Program-made: the position numbers and the translations under genes
In this document: positions 1 through 6,956 of the stretch, piece by piece
Numbering within the stretch: the first letter of the stretch is position 1
Layout: each line of letters starts with the position of its first letter
Origin: Candidatus Aenigmatarchaeota archaeon
Lineage (GTDB): Archaea > EX4484-52 > B79-G9
Direction of reading: 5' to 3'
Assembly (NCBI GenBank): GCA_023142905.1
Contig: JAGLIP010000024.1
Span: 1-9,280 of the forward strand
Length of the DNA stretch: 9,280 nt
Notes under the pieces: generated by a model
Seen by the model: only the letters and a program-made list of their open reading frames with translations
What the model was told of the DNA's origin: nothing
Database searches by the model: none

Positions 1-468
1 AACAACTTCTCCTTCTTTTGGATTTGTATCACAATCAGAATTAAGCTCTCTGAATTTCTCAGCCCCGTTAGCAATTTTTAATGTTATACTTCCATCAACA
101 TTGTCGATATCATCCCCGCCAACAGGAACTATATGCTTTATTGAAATATAATTGTAAATATCAACAACTTTGTTTATTGGCTTTAGTTCAATGCCATCCA
201 AAATCATCCGATAAAGATTTTCAACAGAACACTTGTATTTCTTCGGTTTTGCGCCAAAAGAAGAATATGCCTTTCTCCATGCATTGATTTTTGGATTTTC
301 TGACAATGTTCCTTTCTCAAAATTAGATATTATTTCTTTTTCCTGTTCTCTAATCACATCATTAATCCGCCCATCAGCGCCCGTATTGTCTATTCCCTTT
401 GCCACCACAACACCAATATTCAACCCAGAAAACTTCTCAAAAATTTTGTCATCAATTTTAATTTTCAT
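1..468 (-). CDS. B3/B4 tRNA-binding-domain protein (PheRS-beta editing-module-like), 3' end missing
   Basis: The frame is open from ATG at 468 to the window edge, giving 156 residues. The C-terminus lies outside the window; I recall stand-alone members as roughly 220 residues. Family-typical stretches include W64-R-K-A-Y, F71-G-A-K-P, the segment S81-V-E-N-L, and Y106-N-Y-I-S followed by P115-V-G-G-D-D. These match the solo B3/4 domain proteins (COG3382), which resemble the editing domain of phenylalanyl-tRNA synthetase beta. The family is thought to bind or hydrolyse mischarged aminoacyl-tRNA, but the exact substrate here is unknown. No membrane segment or signal peptide is seen. The start is supported by GGTG at 477-480 (minus), eight bases before ATG, and by a TATA-like element at 519-529. 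The neighbouring gene does not suggest a pathway. The family call is confident from motif order; the function is inferred. Confidence 0.85.
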   Translation of the reverse strand, partial: MKIKIDDKIFEKFSGLNIGVVVAKGIDNTGADGRINDVIREQEKEIISNFEKGTLSENPKINAWRKAYSSFGAKPKKYKCSVENLYRMILDGIELKPINKVVDIYNYISIKHIVPVGGDDIDNVDGSITLKIANGAEKFRELNSDCDTNPKEGEVV

Positions 469-518
469 AAATTTTACACCACACAGCCCATTTTTCTACA
501 TCTATCAACCACACATAG

Positions 519-529
519 ATTATAATTCA
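519..529 (-). promoter_or_regulatory. Probable TATA box for the B3/4 gene
   Basis: On the minus strand this reads GAATTATAATC. Its centre is about 55 bases before the ATG at 468, so transcription would start near 499 and leave a leader of about 30 bases with a GGTG site at 477-480. It overlaps the stop codon of the upstream decayed gene. This is based on spacing and composition only. Confidence 0.4.
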
Positions 530-988
530 ACATAAATTAAAGTTAAAAATATCTGGCAGCAGCACATCACAGAAACAATTCATAGGTCTGCTCGAAGGAA
601 CAAGCACGATATAGCTAAGATTATACGGCAATACGCCCGTTATTTCTGAACAAACATAAACGGATACCACAAACATATATGTTTCCTGAAGACTCACGGG
701 ATATCTTCTTATCTCGAGTCTCACTATAATCTCTTCTCCATCTAAAAAAAGAATAGGTTTCACGATTGATTGATTTTTTTCTAAGATAACATCATTGCGC
801 TTGTCGCCCACTATAATTTTTTTACCATCGGAGGTAAGTTCCATAAATTCAGATATATATTCGGGTTTTAAAGAAGAAAAGAACCCTTCGGGTAAAACAA
901 AAGTCCCTCTTTCGATTTTATGAATTTGTAAACCTCTTGTTCTGTTCTACAAGGAATATCTCCGAATGCATAAAACCTATATACTCAT
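527..988 (-). pseudogene. Frameshifted small gene of unknown family
   Basis: Two overlapping minus-strand frames together look like one protein. The first frame is open from 984 to 868 (38 codons) and reads protein-like, with segments such as F-Y-A-F-G-D-I-P-C-R-T-E-Q-E-V. The second is open from 946 to 527 and continues with E-G-F-F-S-S-L-K-P-E-Y before the ATG at 844, so that ATG is probably internal. The two join smoothly if one C is missing from the CCC run near 890. An ATG at 986-988 would be the natural start: a TATA-like CTTATATTTTT lies about 25 bases before it, which would suit a leaderless transcript. However, it needs one extra base removed near 982 to enter the first frame. Two indels suggest decay or assembly error. 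If the gene is not broken, the alternative is a 105-residue protein starting at 844, which has no Shine-Dalgarno site. I do not recognise the family. Confidence 0.4.
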
Positions 989-1007
989 TGTTATTTCTTA
1001 AAAAGAA

Positions 1008-1016
1008 AAAATATAA
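1008..1016 (-). promoter_or_regulatory. TATA-like box of the decayed gene
   Basis: The minus strand reads TTATATTTT here. The centre is about 25 bases before the ATG at 988, the distance expected for a leaderless archaeal transcript. This is a low-complexity region, so support is modest. Confidence 0.3.
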
Positions 1017-1048
1017 GCTTTTGTTTGTCTAACTCTCACATTTATGCC

Positions 1049-1066
1049 TGTTTTTTATTAAAAACA
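1049..1066. repeat. AT-rich inverted repeat (7-bp arms, 4-base loop)
   Basis: TGTTTTT and AAAAACA flank TATT. It lies between divergently read genes, so it is not an obvious terminator for either. The arms are nearly homopolymeric and could arise by chance. The rest of 989-1166 shows no coding signal and no RNA gene that I can support. Confidence 0.3.
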
Positions 1067-1166
1067 AGAATCACCAAAGGAAAATTCAAAAAAAATCAAT
1101 AACCCCATACGCCTTTGTACCGTTGGTTCGAAAATACTAAACTTTTTTACCTTTCAGGCAAAACAA

Positions 1167-1175
1167 TTTAAATAT
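1167..1175 (+). promoter_or_regulatory. TATA box of the 472-residue orphan gene
   Basis: TTTAAATAT lies about 33 bases before the ATG at 1204, so the leader is predicted to be very short (roughly 8 bases). A GTGAT at 1196-1200, three bases before ATG, is the only ribosome-binding candidate and may sit at the extreme 5' end of the transcript. Confidence 0.55.
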
Positions 1176-1203
1176 ACTACTCAAACTAGATAAAAGTGAT
1201 TTT

Positions 1204-2622
1204 ATGCCTGAAAATGAATACAACAAGTCCCTATTTGATTGCTTGCCAATCCCTAAAGAAACACAGGCGGCAATTATAAAAAAAATATGGACTGATGAAT
1301 CAAACAATTGTCTTATGGATGTAATTCCACTTCTAGAAAAAGAACTTTATGATACTAATGGCAAAGTAGATTCTGAATACATTGAAAAAACCGCGGCAAA
1401 TCATACAATTATACGAAATAGTTTACTTTCCGGTAATTGGAATGAGCGCTATGTAGCAGATAACCGCCCCCCATACATTCACCAAATTCCACAATATGGA
1501 GACTCGGATTTTGTTGAAGCACTTAGATGGCGGGATACAGAAAAAAATTGGACAGAAAATGAAAAAGTCGGCCCATACATAATAGAAACAGAAAAAGAAA
1601 TACTTATTCCAGAATATGGCAACCCTCATAAAAAAGAAAAAATAACCGGCACAAAAGTAGTTGTACAGGTAGGCGACTGGTATGGAGGATATAGCGTATT
1701 ATTTATACCTAATGAAAAATCAATAACGCCCCAGTTTAAAACAACACCAACAGGAATTGATTCTTTTAGCGGAAAATCAGTAGAAACAGATTACACATCA
1801 TTACATGCGTTTAAAAAAATCGAAAATGTTAATACCTTTACCTCCGAAGGCCTGCTGAAGGCAATTGAAATCGCACATAATAAACTAGGTTTCAACCATA
1901 AAATACTACCTGAAATAATGCACAACCTGTATGTACCGGAAAAAAACATACAACACGCAGAACCATTCCCACACACATCCCATCAAAATCTTTTTGAAGA
2001 AATTACCCGCAAATTTCCAACAAATGGAACTTATGACGAAAAAAATACATCCGATTTAAAAACAGCAAATAATCTACTTTTTCATCTATCTTGCAGAAAC
2101 ATACCTGATGATGACCTGACAAAACACATAATCTATGCGTGCTTATCAGAACCAGAAAACCTTGAAAGAATGAAAATACACATATACAAAAGAATAAAAA
2201 AAACTCTCAACAGCCTAAAAAATATACCCATAAAACAAATAGATCAAAAATTAACCGAAGAAAAAAAACAAACAATAATCAATGAATGTAACTTCGCAGG
2301 CTATCTAGGTCAACAACTATACATCCCGCCAAACATGGAATTAACTTTAGGTAACGAAAAAGCACAAGCAGTAATAAATAATCTGGGAATGCCTCAATTT
2401 CTTGAAGATAATCAAGAATTGTGGAAAGAATATTTATCTGGCGAACAAATTATACCTCTTAATTTCTTCAAAAATCCGGAAATTATTTTAGATGGTGAAG
2501 ACATAGACATAACTAAGATATACGCGGAATTATTCTCCAATAAAAAAATCGAGTACATTCTAAAACAGAAAAGAAAAGAACAAAAAGCTAAAATAAAAGA
2601 ACGCATAAAATCCAATAACTAA
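1204..2622 (+). CDS. Orphan 472-residue protein of unknown function
   Basis: I do not recognise this protein. It starts at ATG 1204, just after GTGATTTT, the same arrangement seen before other starts in this window. It has no signal peptide or membrane helix and looks cytosolic. It is rich in Lys, Asn, Ile and Glu. A middle section (about residues 120-175) alternates charged and beta-prone stretches, including V-V-V-Q-V-G-D-W-Y-G-G-Y, suggesting a beta-rich core. Residues about 270-370 look helical. The last 25 residues are strongly basic (repeated K/R with E) and could form a helix or bind nucleic acid. Codon and base use match the neighbours, and there is no frameshift. A transporter gene follows 32 bases later on the same strand without its own clear promoter, so the two are probably cotranscribed. 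No function is assigned. Confidence 0.85.
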   Translation: MPENEYNKSLFDCLPIPKETQAAIIKKIWTDESNNCLMDVIPLLEKELYDTNGKVDSEYIEKTAANHTIIRNSLLSGNWNERYVADNRPPYIHQIPQYGDSDFVEALRWRDTEKNWTENEKVGPYIIETEKEILIPEYGNPHKKEKITGTKVVVQVGDWYGGYSVLFIPNEKSITPQFKTTPTGIDSFSGKSVETDYTSLHAFKKIENVNTFTSEGLLKAIEIAHNKLGFNHKILPEIMHNLYVPEKNIQHAEPFPHTSHQNLFEEITRKFPTNGTYDEKNTSDLKTANNLLFHLSCRNIPDDDLTKHIIYACLSEPENLERMKIHIYKRIKKTLNSLKNIPIKQIDQKLTEEKKQTIINECNFAGYLGQQLYIPPNMELTLGNEKAQAVINNLGMPQFLEDNQELWKEYLSGEQIIPLNFFKNPEIILDGEDIDITKIYAELFSNKKIEYILKQKRKEQKAKIKERIKSNN

Positions 2623-2654
2623 TTCTTATTAACCCACAACCCCAACAAATACCC

Positions 2655-3527
2655 ATGGAATACCTATGGCTTTTACTCGCACTTTTTTACGCGTTCACCC
2701 ACGCGTCTGTAACTGTTATTGACAAAAAGATACTTCATCACAAAAACATTGACCCGTTAGCATTATCCGCAATACGCTGTGCAGTAAATGCAATTATCTC
2801 TTTTATAATTTTAGCATTTTTCATAAAAACGCCCCTAAGCGAAATAACCACAATAATCATAATTATTTCACTACTTAAATTTTTCGCAGTATTGACATAT
2901 TTTTATGCCTTAAAAATGGGTGATGTCTCAAAACTCATACCATATAGGGATGCAATTGCCACAATCCTCTCTTTTTCGCTTGCTTTTTTTATTCTGGGCG
3001 AAAAAATAACAGAAATAGATATAATCGGTGTCATCGCAATAGCATTAGGTGGATACATCGTCTGGACTGATGGAAAAATAATTATCCCTAAAAAATCAAA
3101 AGGCATCGCACTTATAGGCGCAACAGCCGTATTTTTATCGCTTCATGGCATAACTTCAAAAATGGCCGTTCTTGATACAAATCCCGTGGTTCTCTCATTT
3201 TTCATGTACGCACTCATCGCAGTATATTTCACCGCAACAAACATGGCAATAAACAGGGATAAGTTAAAAGAAACAGGAACCGTTATCCTTAACGACAAAA
3301 AAATAACAGCACTTGTGCTTTTGGTATCAACAATTGCGGTTGTAGGTGTTATATCACTCTTTTACGCACTTTCACTTGAAACCGCCGCAAAGGTTCTTCC
3401 TGTTGCAGGAACGCTGCCGCTATTTGCAGCAATTTTAGGAAAAAAACTATTAAATGAAAAGCACGGAAAAGAAAGAATTGCAGGCACCATACTCATACTC
3501 TTAGGAATATACCTGCTTTATATATAA
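2655..3527 (+). CDS. EamA/DMT-family ten-helix transporter
   Basis: The 290-residue protein has about ten hydrophobic helices in two repeated halves of five, the organisation and length typical of EamA-domain drug/metabolite transporters. The first half ends near residue 135 with the family-typical run I-I-G-V-I-A-I-A-L-G-G-Y followed by a short basic linker. The second half ends with I-A-G-T-I-L-I-L-L-G-I-Y. A-L-K-M-G-D-V-S-K-L-I-P (about 85-96) matches the conserved hinge before helix 4, and its second-half counterpart is S-L-E-T-A-A-K-V-L-P. It should sit in the cytoplasmic membrane and move a small metabolite; the substrate cannot be read from sequence. The ATG at 2655 has no Shine-Dalgarno site, which fits translation from the upstream cistron's mRNA or a weak start. 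It converges with a small gene 11 bases past its stop. Confidence 0.88.
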   Translation: MEYLWLLLALFYAFTHASVTVIDKKILHHKNIDPLALSAIRCAVNAIISFIILAFFIKTPLSEITTIIIIISLLKFFAVLTYFYALKMGDVSKLIPYRDAIATILSFSLAFFILGEKITEIDIIGVIAIALGGYIVWTDGKIIIPKKSKGIALIGATAVFLSLHGITSKMAVLDTNPVVLSFFMYALIAVYFTATNMAINRDKLKETGTVILNDKKITALVLLVSTIAVVGVISLFYALSLETAAKVLPVAGTLPLFAAILGKKLLNEKHGKERIAGTILILLGIYLLYI

Positions 3528-3538
3528 CACCATTCAAC

Positions 3539-3691
3539 TCAGGCAGCAGACGCGCTCGCTCGCGCATCATAGCTATAGAATGACAAAATCTTGTTAATTC
3601 TTCGAATTTCTTTTGCCTTGCCTTCACTATAGGCAGGTTCCCTGTTTTTAAGCCAGTACATTATCTGTTTCTTTTTTTCATTCTCATCCAT
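3539..3691 (-). CDS. 50-residue small protein, basic, unknown function
   Basis: The ATG at 3691 is preceded by a strong ribosome-binding site (GGTGGTGT, 3695-3702, minus) four bases away, which argues that this short frame is real. The protein begins M-D-E-N-E-K-K-K-Q, continues through a helical basic stretch with Y-W-L-K-N-R-E-P-A-Y and K-E-I-R-R-I-N-K-I-L, and ends in a low-complexity R-A-S-A-S-A-A tail. The DNA encoding that tail (about 3545-3565) is a GC-rich CGCGCTCGCTCGCG patch that stands out from its surroundings. It has no signal peptide or membrane segment. It converges with the transporter gene, with 11 bases between stops. I do not recognise a family. A small nucleic-acid-binding or regulatory protein is possible from charge alone, but that is a guess. 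Confidence 0.6.
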   Translation of the reverse strand: MDENEKKKQIMYWLKNREPAYSEGKAKEIRRINKILSFYSYDARASASAA

Positions 3692-3694
3692 AAT

Positions 3695-3702
3695 ACACCA
3701 CC
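3695..3702 (-). promoter_or_regulatory. Shine-Dalgarno site of the 50-residue gene
   Basis: The minus strand reads GGTGGTGT, four bases before ATG 3691. It is the best ribosome-binding match in this part of the window and the main reason to accept the short gene. Confidence 0.6.
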
Positions 3703-3835
3703 ATAAGTAAGTATCCGTGCTTAAAGCCGGACATGCACATCTTCCGTTACCTTAAATGTCTTATAATTATTTTCAATGCATGTCAACAAAAAAATATACA
3801 GCAATTAACTTGTGCTCAGAAAACAATAATTCATC

Positions 3836-3859
3836 AATAGCACCACTAATAGTGCTATT
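3836..3859. repeat. Inverted repeat with 8-bp perfect arms
   Basis: AATAGCAC (3836-3843) and GTGCTATT (3852-3859) are perfect complements around an 8-base loop. Nested inside is CACTAATAGTG (3844-3854), symmetric except for its centre base. It abuts a second palindrome and a TATA box and looks like an operator, or an RNA hairpin in the leader of a minus-strand transcript. Confidence 0.6.
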
Positions 3860-3873
3860 ACTAATATTAGTAA
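3858..3873. promoter_or_regulatory. Perfect 16-bp palindrome, probable operator
   Basis: TTACTAATATTAGTAA is fully self-complementary. It shares ACTAATA with the preceding repeat, 15 bases away (3845-3851 and 3860-3866). It lies directly beside the TATA element at 3876-3888. For minus-strand transcription it would cover the predicted start site, a classic repressor position. Confidence 0.55.
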
Positions 3874-3875
3874 CC

Positions 3876-3888
3876 GATATTTAAATAC
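3876..3888. promoter_or_regulatory. TATA element beside the palindromes
   Basis: GATATTTAAATAC is nearly symmetric and shares 11 bases (GATATTTAAAT) with the ftr/HAD intergenic TATA. Read on the minus strand it would drive a transcript toward the 50-residue gene, with a leader of about 165 bases. Read on the plus strand it would be antisense to the frameshifted membrane gene. I favour the minus direction because a gene lies there. Confidence 0.45.
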
Positions 3889-3892
3889 CTTT

Positions 3893-3917
3893 CAAAAGAG
3901 ATTAAGAAGGGCAAAAA
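3893..3917 (-). terminator. T-rich tract after the membrane protein gene
   Basis: Reading minus just past the stop at 3918, the strand is T-rich with runs of five and four T. Archaeal termination commonly uses such U-tracts. Support is compositional only. Confidence 0.3.
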
Positions 3918-4729
3918 TCAGACCAGATACCCCAAAATATTATGGAATATGTAAATGTATATCAACGATCTTGGAAAGACTTTTAAAAACGCCATTATCC
4001 ACGGATAATTTTCCCCATACCTATGCCATACCATCTCAAAAAATTCGCCTATATATGTAGCGATTACAGCTTTAAGCATTATATTTGTTGTGGGGATATA
4101 AGGAATTATAAGCGCAAGCAATGAAAAAAGAAATATCCGTTCATATTCAAGCGCATCCTGCTGTCCTGTAGGCAATTGGACCGCAAGAATGTATGTAAAC
4201 AAAACAACAAGAACCCAACAATGGGGCCAAAAAGAATAGTTCCAAGAACAGCACCCATTAAAGAAAAATCAAGGCCTATGTATACCGGCAAAAAAGACTG
4301 GACAACAAGCGCCAATGCACCCACAACAACAAGTGTTGGAAGAATTACAACTGCTTTTGGCGAGACAAAATACACCAACGAACACAAGCTTAAAACCGCA
4401 AGCATCGCAGGCTTTGAAAGATAATCTTTTACATGGTATAAAAAATGCTTTGGTCCTGTTGTGGTTGTACTGCCGATACGGTTTACTTCTCTTGTTCGCC
4501 TGTTCATGTATCCAAATGCATTTAAAATAAAATTTAACCCGAACGCATTGTTTGATTTTTTTCTGCGAGTTACAGCACGCCTGTTTTTTACAGGCATTGA
4601 TTGAGCCATATGTGTTTGGTAGCGCATAGCAGATTGTCCGGGCTTTATACCGGAAGTATGTTTCCTATCCTGCCCAATACAACATCTCAAAATAACCCTC
4701 ACAAATTTCAAAAACATAAAAATAGCCAC
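3918..4729 (-). pseudogene. Multi-pass membrane protein gene interrupted by a one-base frameshift
   Basis: Two minus-strand frames join into one membrane protein. The upstream frame (from GTG 4729; ATG 4717 is an alternative) gives a hydrophobic N-terminus, a basic cytosolic stretch with R-R-K-K, then helices including V-S-P-K-A-V-V-I-L-P and G-P-I-V-G-F-L-L-F-C. It then loses sense, reading charged residues to a stop at 4106. The other frame takes over exactly there (from about 4202) with F-T-Y-I-L-A-V-Q-L-P and continues through three more helices to a stop at 3918. One extra T in the TTTT run near 4200 would restore a single protein of about 270 residues with six or so helices. The helical pattern is vaguely like small-molecule uptake components, but I do not assign a family. 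The cause may be a homopolymer sequencing error, a true inactivating mutation or, less likely, frameshifting. Confidence 0.65.
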
Positions 4730-4854
4730 AACAACATAATCTATTTTCCAATAAACATCCGCATATTCTGCTAATTACAAGATGATGCACAAACATTAAA
4801 AAGAATGCCTTTAATCACTTGAATCGACATAAAAAGAAAAACGCAAAAACAGGC

Positions 4855-4867
4855 GATATATTTAAAA
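4855..4867 (+). promoter_or_regulatory. TATA box of the PfkB kinase gene
   Basis: GATATATTTAAAA is centred about 52 bases before ATG 4913, predicting a start near 4887 and a leader of about 26 bases. The rest of 4730-4912 shows no gene. A promoter for the minus-strand membrane gene must also lie here, but I cannot place it. Confidence 0.55.
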
Positions 4868-4912
4868 CGATTCTTTAAGCATTATGCAGTAACATAATTA
4901 TTGGTTGATTTT

Positions 4913-5896
4913 ATGGCTAATGAAAAATACGAGGTTGTTGGATACGGCGCACTCAACCTGGACAAAATATTTGAAACCAAAGGACCTGTCAACCCCGACG
5001 GGGAAACCTCAGCAAGATTTTTAGAAGAAGTTCCGGGAGGTTCAGCCGCAAACACAATTGCAGGGCTTTCAAGACTGGGAGTCAAAACAGCATTCATTGG
5101 CGCTGTCGGAACTGATGATAACGGAAAATATCTTTTTGAGGACATAATAAATGAAGGGGTTACACAACTAATAAAAAAGAAAGACGGAATTTCCGGGACT
5201 TGTGACATATATACGCTAAAAGGCAGTACCGACAGAAGCATTGTTTTAAAACCAGAAGTAAATGATGAGATTTCAATTGATGACATTCCTGATTCCACAA
5301 TAGATGCAATAAAAAACGCAAAATACTTTTTTTCAGCAACATTCGCATGCAGTTTTGAGTACGATTCTCTTGAAACACAGCTCGAATTAACAAAAATAGC
5401 ACAAGAAAACAACACCAAGACAATCTTATCTTCCGGAGCACTTTACAGCAACCCAGAAACATTAAGAAAAGAAAAAGGCGATATTTTAGAGGAACTTCTA
5501 GGCAGAACAGATATCCTGTTTCTGAATGAAGACGAGCTAAAAATGCTTACAGCCATTGAATCGTATGCTGAAGCATCTAACGACCTTATAGAAAAATACG
5601 GAATAGAAACAATCGCTGTGACCCGCGGCAAAAACGGATGTTATATCAAAACAAAAGACGAAGAAATAGAAATTAAACCACATTATGTAGAAACTATTAA
5701 AGATTCTATAGGTGCAGGAGATTCTTTTGCGTCAGGAGTCCTATACGGCCTTATCAATGGAAAAACCCTTGAAATCTGCGGAGAAATCGGAAATTATATC
5801 GCAAGCAATGTAATACAGCATACCGGAGCAAGAGAGGGCCTGCCAACCGGCGAAGACCCCTCAATCCAAAAATTGCTCACCCAAACAATCGCATGA
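4913..5896 (+). CDS. PfkB-family (ribokinase-like) sugar or nucleoside kinase
   Basis: The 327-residue cytosolic protein transfers a phosphate from a nucleotide to a hydroxyl of a sugar or nucleoside. The N-terminal PfkB signature is P41-G-G-S-A-A-N-T-I-A-G-L with R-L-G following. The C-terminal signature D264-S-I-G-A-G-D-S-F contains the catalytic base D270 and the anion hole G267-A-G. The usual DTxGAGD Thr is Ser here. Y9-G-A-L-N-L-D is the substrate-side motif. N205-E-D-E-L matches the conserved N-x-x-E segment used in Mg-phosphate handling. The substrate could be ribose, a nucleoside or a hexose phosphate; sequence does not decide. I chose ATG 4913 over TTG 4901 because GGTTGAT (4903-4909) gives a sensible ribosome site. 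It converges with ftr, with nine bases between stops. Fully intact. Confidence 0.9.
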   Translation: MANEKYEVVGYGALNLDKIFETKGPVNPDGETSARFLEEVPGGSAANTIAGLSRLGVKTAFIGAVGTDDNGKYLFEDIINEGVTQLIKKKDGISGTCDIYTLKGSTDRSIVLKPEVNDEISIDDIPDSTIDAIKNAKYFFSATFACSFEYDSLETQLELTKIAQENNTKTILSSGALYSNPETLRKEKGDILEELLGRTDILFLNEDELKMLTAIESYAEASNDLIEKYGIETIAVTRGKNGCYIKTKDEEIEIKPHYVETIKDSIGAGDSFASGVLYGLINGKTLEICGEIGNYIASNVIQHTGAREGLPTGEDPSIQKLLTQTIA

Positions 5897-5905
5897 TTTT
5901 AATTC

Positions 5906-6892
5906 TTAGTTTAATCCAAGGTCTTTTAGATATATGGGGTACTTGCCAAGTTTTCCGCCGTAATCCCCGGCATTAACTGCAACAATGCCGTCAATATTCG
6001 CAACAGTATAAATTATCTTTCTCATCGCATCCTTGACCGCATCCTCATCAACCCCGTTTATGACAATCTCCGGTATGCTCACTATTCCGTCAGGAACAAG
6101 AGAATTATCAATTTTATCTTTCAATGACGGACACCATCGCTCATTTGTTGAAGGCCCAAGAACTTTATACGCATCTCCTTCCGGTGTGCCTGCAAACTCA
6201 TCTGCCATGATTGACCCAACTTTTGACCCGGCAGAACATATAGGGCCAAATGATGCTATAGCTTTTGGTGTATTCCCCATAGTATGACGCGTCTCGTCCC
6301 ACAGCTCAGACATGACCTCAGCAACCGGGCGGGAATCATCTACAAAACTCCACAGGTTTCCACCGGAAACACCATGGCCGACTCCAAGCACTTCTTCTAT
6401 ATAGAAATCTGGAACCATTATTGGTACTTTTATCATTCTTCGTTCATTGCGGTCGACAACTTCCTGAAATCCGTCTGCACAGTAACCCACAGTCTCCATT
6501 GTATCATATAACTCCCTGGGGGCTTCGCAGGCATTATATATCTCAATACCGGGAACAACAAGTGCTCCTTGTCTTAGTTTATAGGATATTTCGCGTTCAA
6601 ATTGATCTTTGGGTGTATCTTTACCCATCCAAAGCTGAACTAGGGCTCCCGGTCTTCCATCGGGTGTTTCGTCAGGAAGAAGATAACATTCAATTCCTCC
6701 TTCAGGCCGCCCAATAACAGTTTCTGGAGGTGCGACAGTCCTTTCTGCCGCAAACCTCAACATATTTTCATCATATGCGGTTATTATAAATCTCACATAT
6801 TTTCCACCGAAACATTCAGAAAAAGCATCACCATTAACTTCTAAACCATCAACATAAAAACTGTTTTCAAATAAAGGGCCATTAACAGGCAT
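5906..6892 (-). CDS. ftr: Formylmethanofuran:tetrahydromethanopterin formyltransferase
   Basis: Ftr moves the formyl group between formylmethanofuran and tetrahydromethanopterin in the cytosol, a C1 step in methanogenesis, archaeal CO2 fixation or formyl oxidation. Clear family landmarks are D74-E-T-P-D-G-R-P-G, G222-S-K-V-G-S, S248-T-N-E-R-W-C-P-S-L, E275-I-V-I-N-G-V-D-E and the C-terminal A308-G-D-Y-G-G-K-L-G. At 328 residues it is longer than the usual approximately 297. There is an N-terminal extension of about 13 residues before V-D-G-L-E-V-N-G, and an extra segment of about 13 residues near 232-246. ATG 6892 is chosen because a full GGAGGT (6901-6906) lies eight bases upstream; the longer TTG start at 6901 would sit inside that site. 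No other methanogenesis gene is adjacent. It diverges from the HAD gene and shares a TATA region. Confidence 0.95.
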   Translation of the reverse strand: MPVNGPLFENSFYVDGLEVNGDAFSECFGGKYVRFIITAYDENMLRFAAERTVAPPETVIGRPEGGIECYLLPDETPDGRPGALVQLWMGKDTPKDQFEREISYKLRQGALVVPGIEIYNACEAPRELYDTMETVGYCADGFQEVVDRNERRMIKVPIMVPDFYIEEVLGVGHGVSGGNLWSFVDDSRPVAEVMSELWDETRHTMGNTPKAIASFGPICSAGSKVGSIMADEFAGTPEGDAYKVLGPSTNERWCPSLKDKIDNSLVPDGIVSIPEIVINGVDEDAVKDAMRKIIYTVANIDGIVAVNAGDYGGKLGKYPIYLKDLGLN

Positions 6893-6900
6893 ATCAATCA

Positions 6901-6906
6901 ACCTCC
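6901..6906 (-). promoter_or_regulatory. Strong Shine-Dalgarno site deciding the ftr start
   Basis: GGAGGT on the minus strand, eight bases before ATG 6892. It excludes the in-frame TTG at 6901 as the start because that codon would overlap the site. Confidence 0.75.
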
Positions 6907-6941
6907 AATAAAATACTTGAACATACTTTATTGTACAAAAA

Positions 6942-6956
6942 GATATTTAAATTATC
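6942..6956. promoter_or_regulatory. Near-symmetric TATA element between divergent ftr and HAD genes
   Basis: GATATTTAAATTATC is a palindrome with one mismatched pair. Its centre (6949) is about 57 bases from both the ftr ATG (6892) and the HAD start (7008). Both leaders would then be about 30 bases, so one TATA element may serve both directions. Confidence 0.5.

Noticed and set aside
1049..1066. AT-rich hairpin as an intrinsic terminator
   Set aside because: It lies between divergent genes and downstream of neither, and the arms are nearly homopolymeric.
1121..1136. GGTTCGAAAAT resembling a tRNA T-loop
   Set aside because: The flanking bases cannot form a five-pair T stem, and no anticodon or D arm can be folded upstream.
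3805..3834. Nine-codon minus-strand frame with a GGTG site, possibly a leader peptide
   Set aside because: It is too short to distinguish from chance and lacks any repeated codon or attenuator structure.
4195..4206. Programmed -1 frameshift in the membrane gene
   Set aside because: The tract does not fit an X-XXY-YYZ slippery heptamer in the reading frame and no downstream stimulatory structure is seen; an indel or sequencing error is simpler.
4176..4530. Two plus-strand open frames
   Set aside because: They lie opposite the frameshifted membrane gene, have no ribosome site and read as low-complexity antisense shadows.
6033..6717. Three plus-strand open frames opposite ftr
   Set aside because: ftr on the minus strand is unmistakable and full length; these are shadows.
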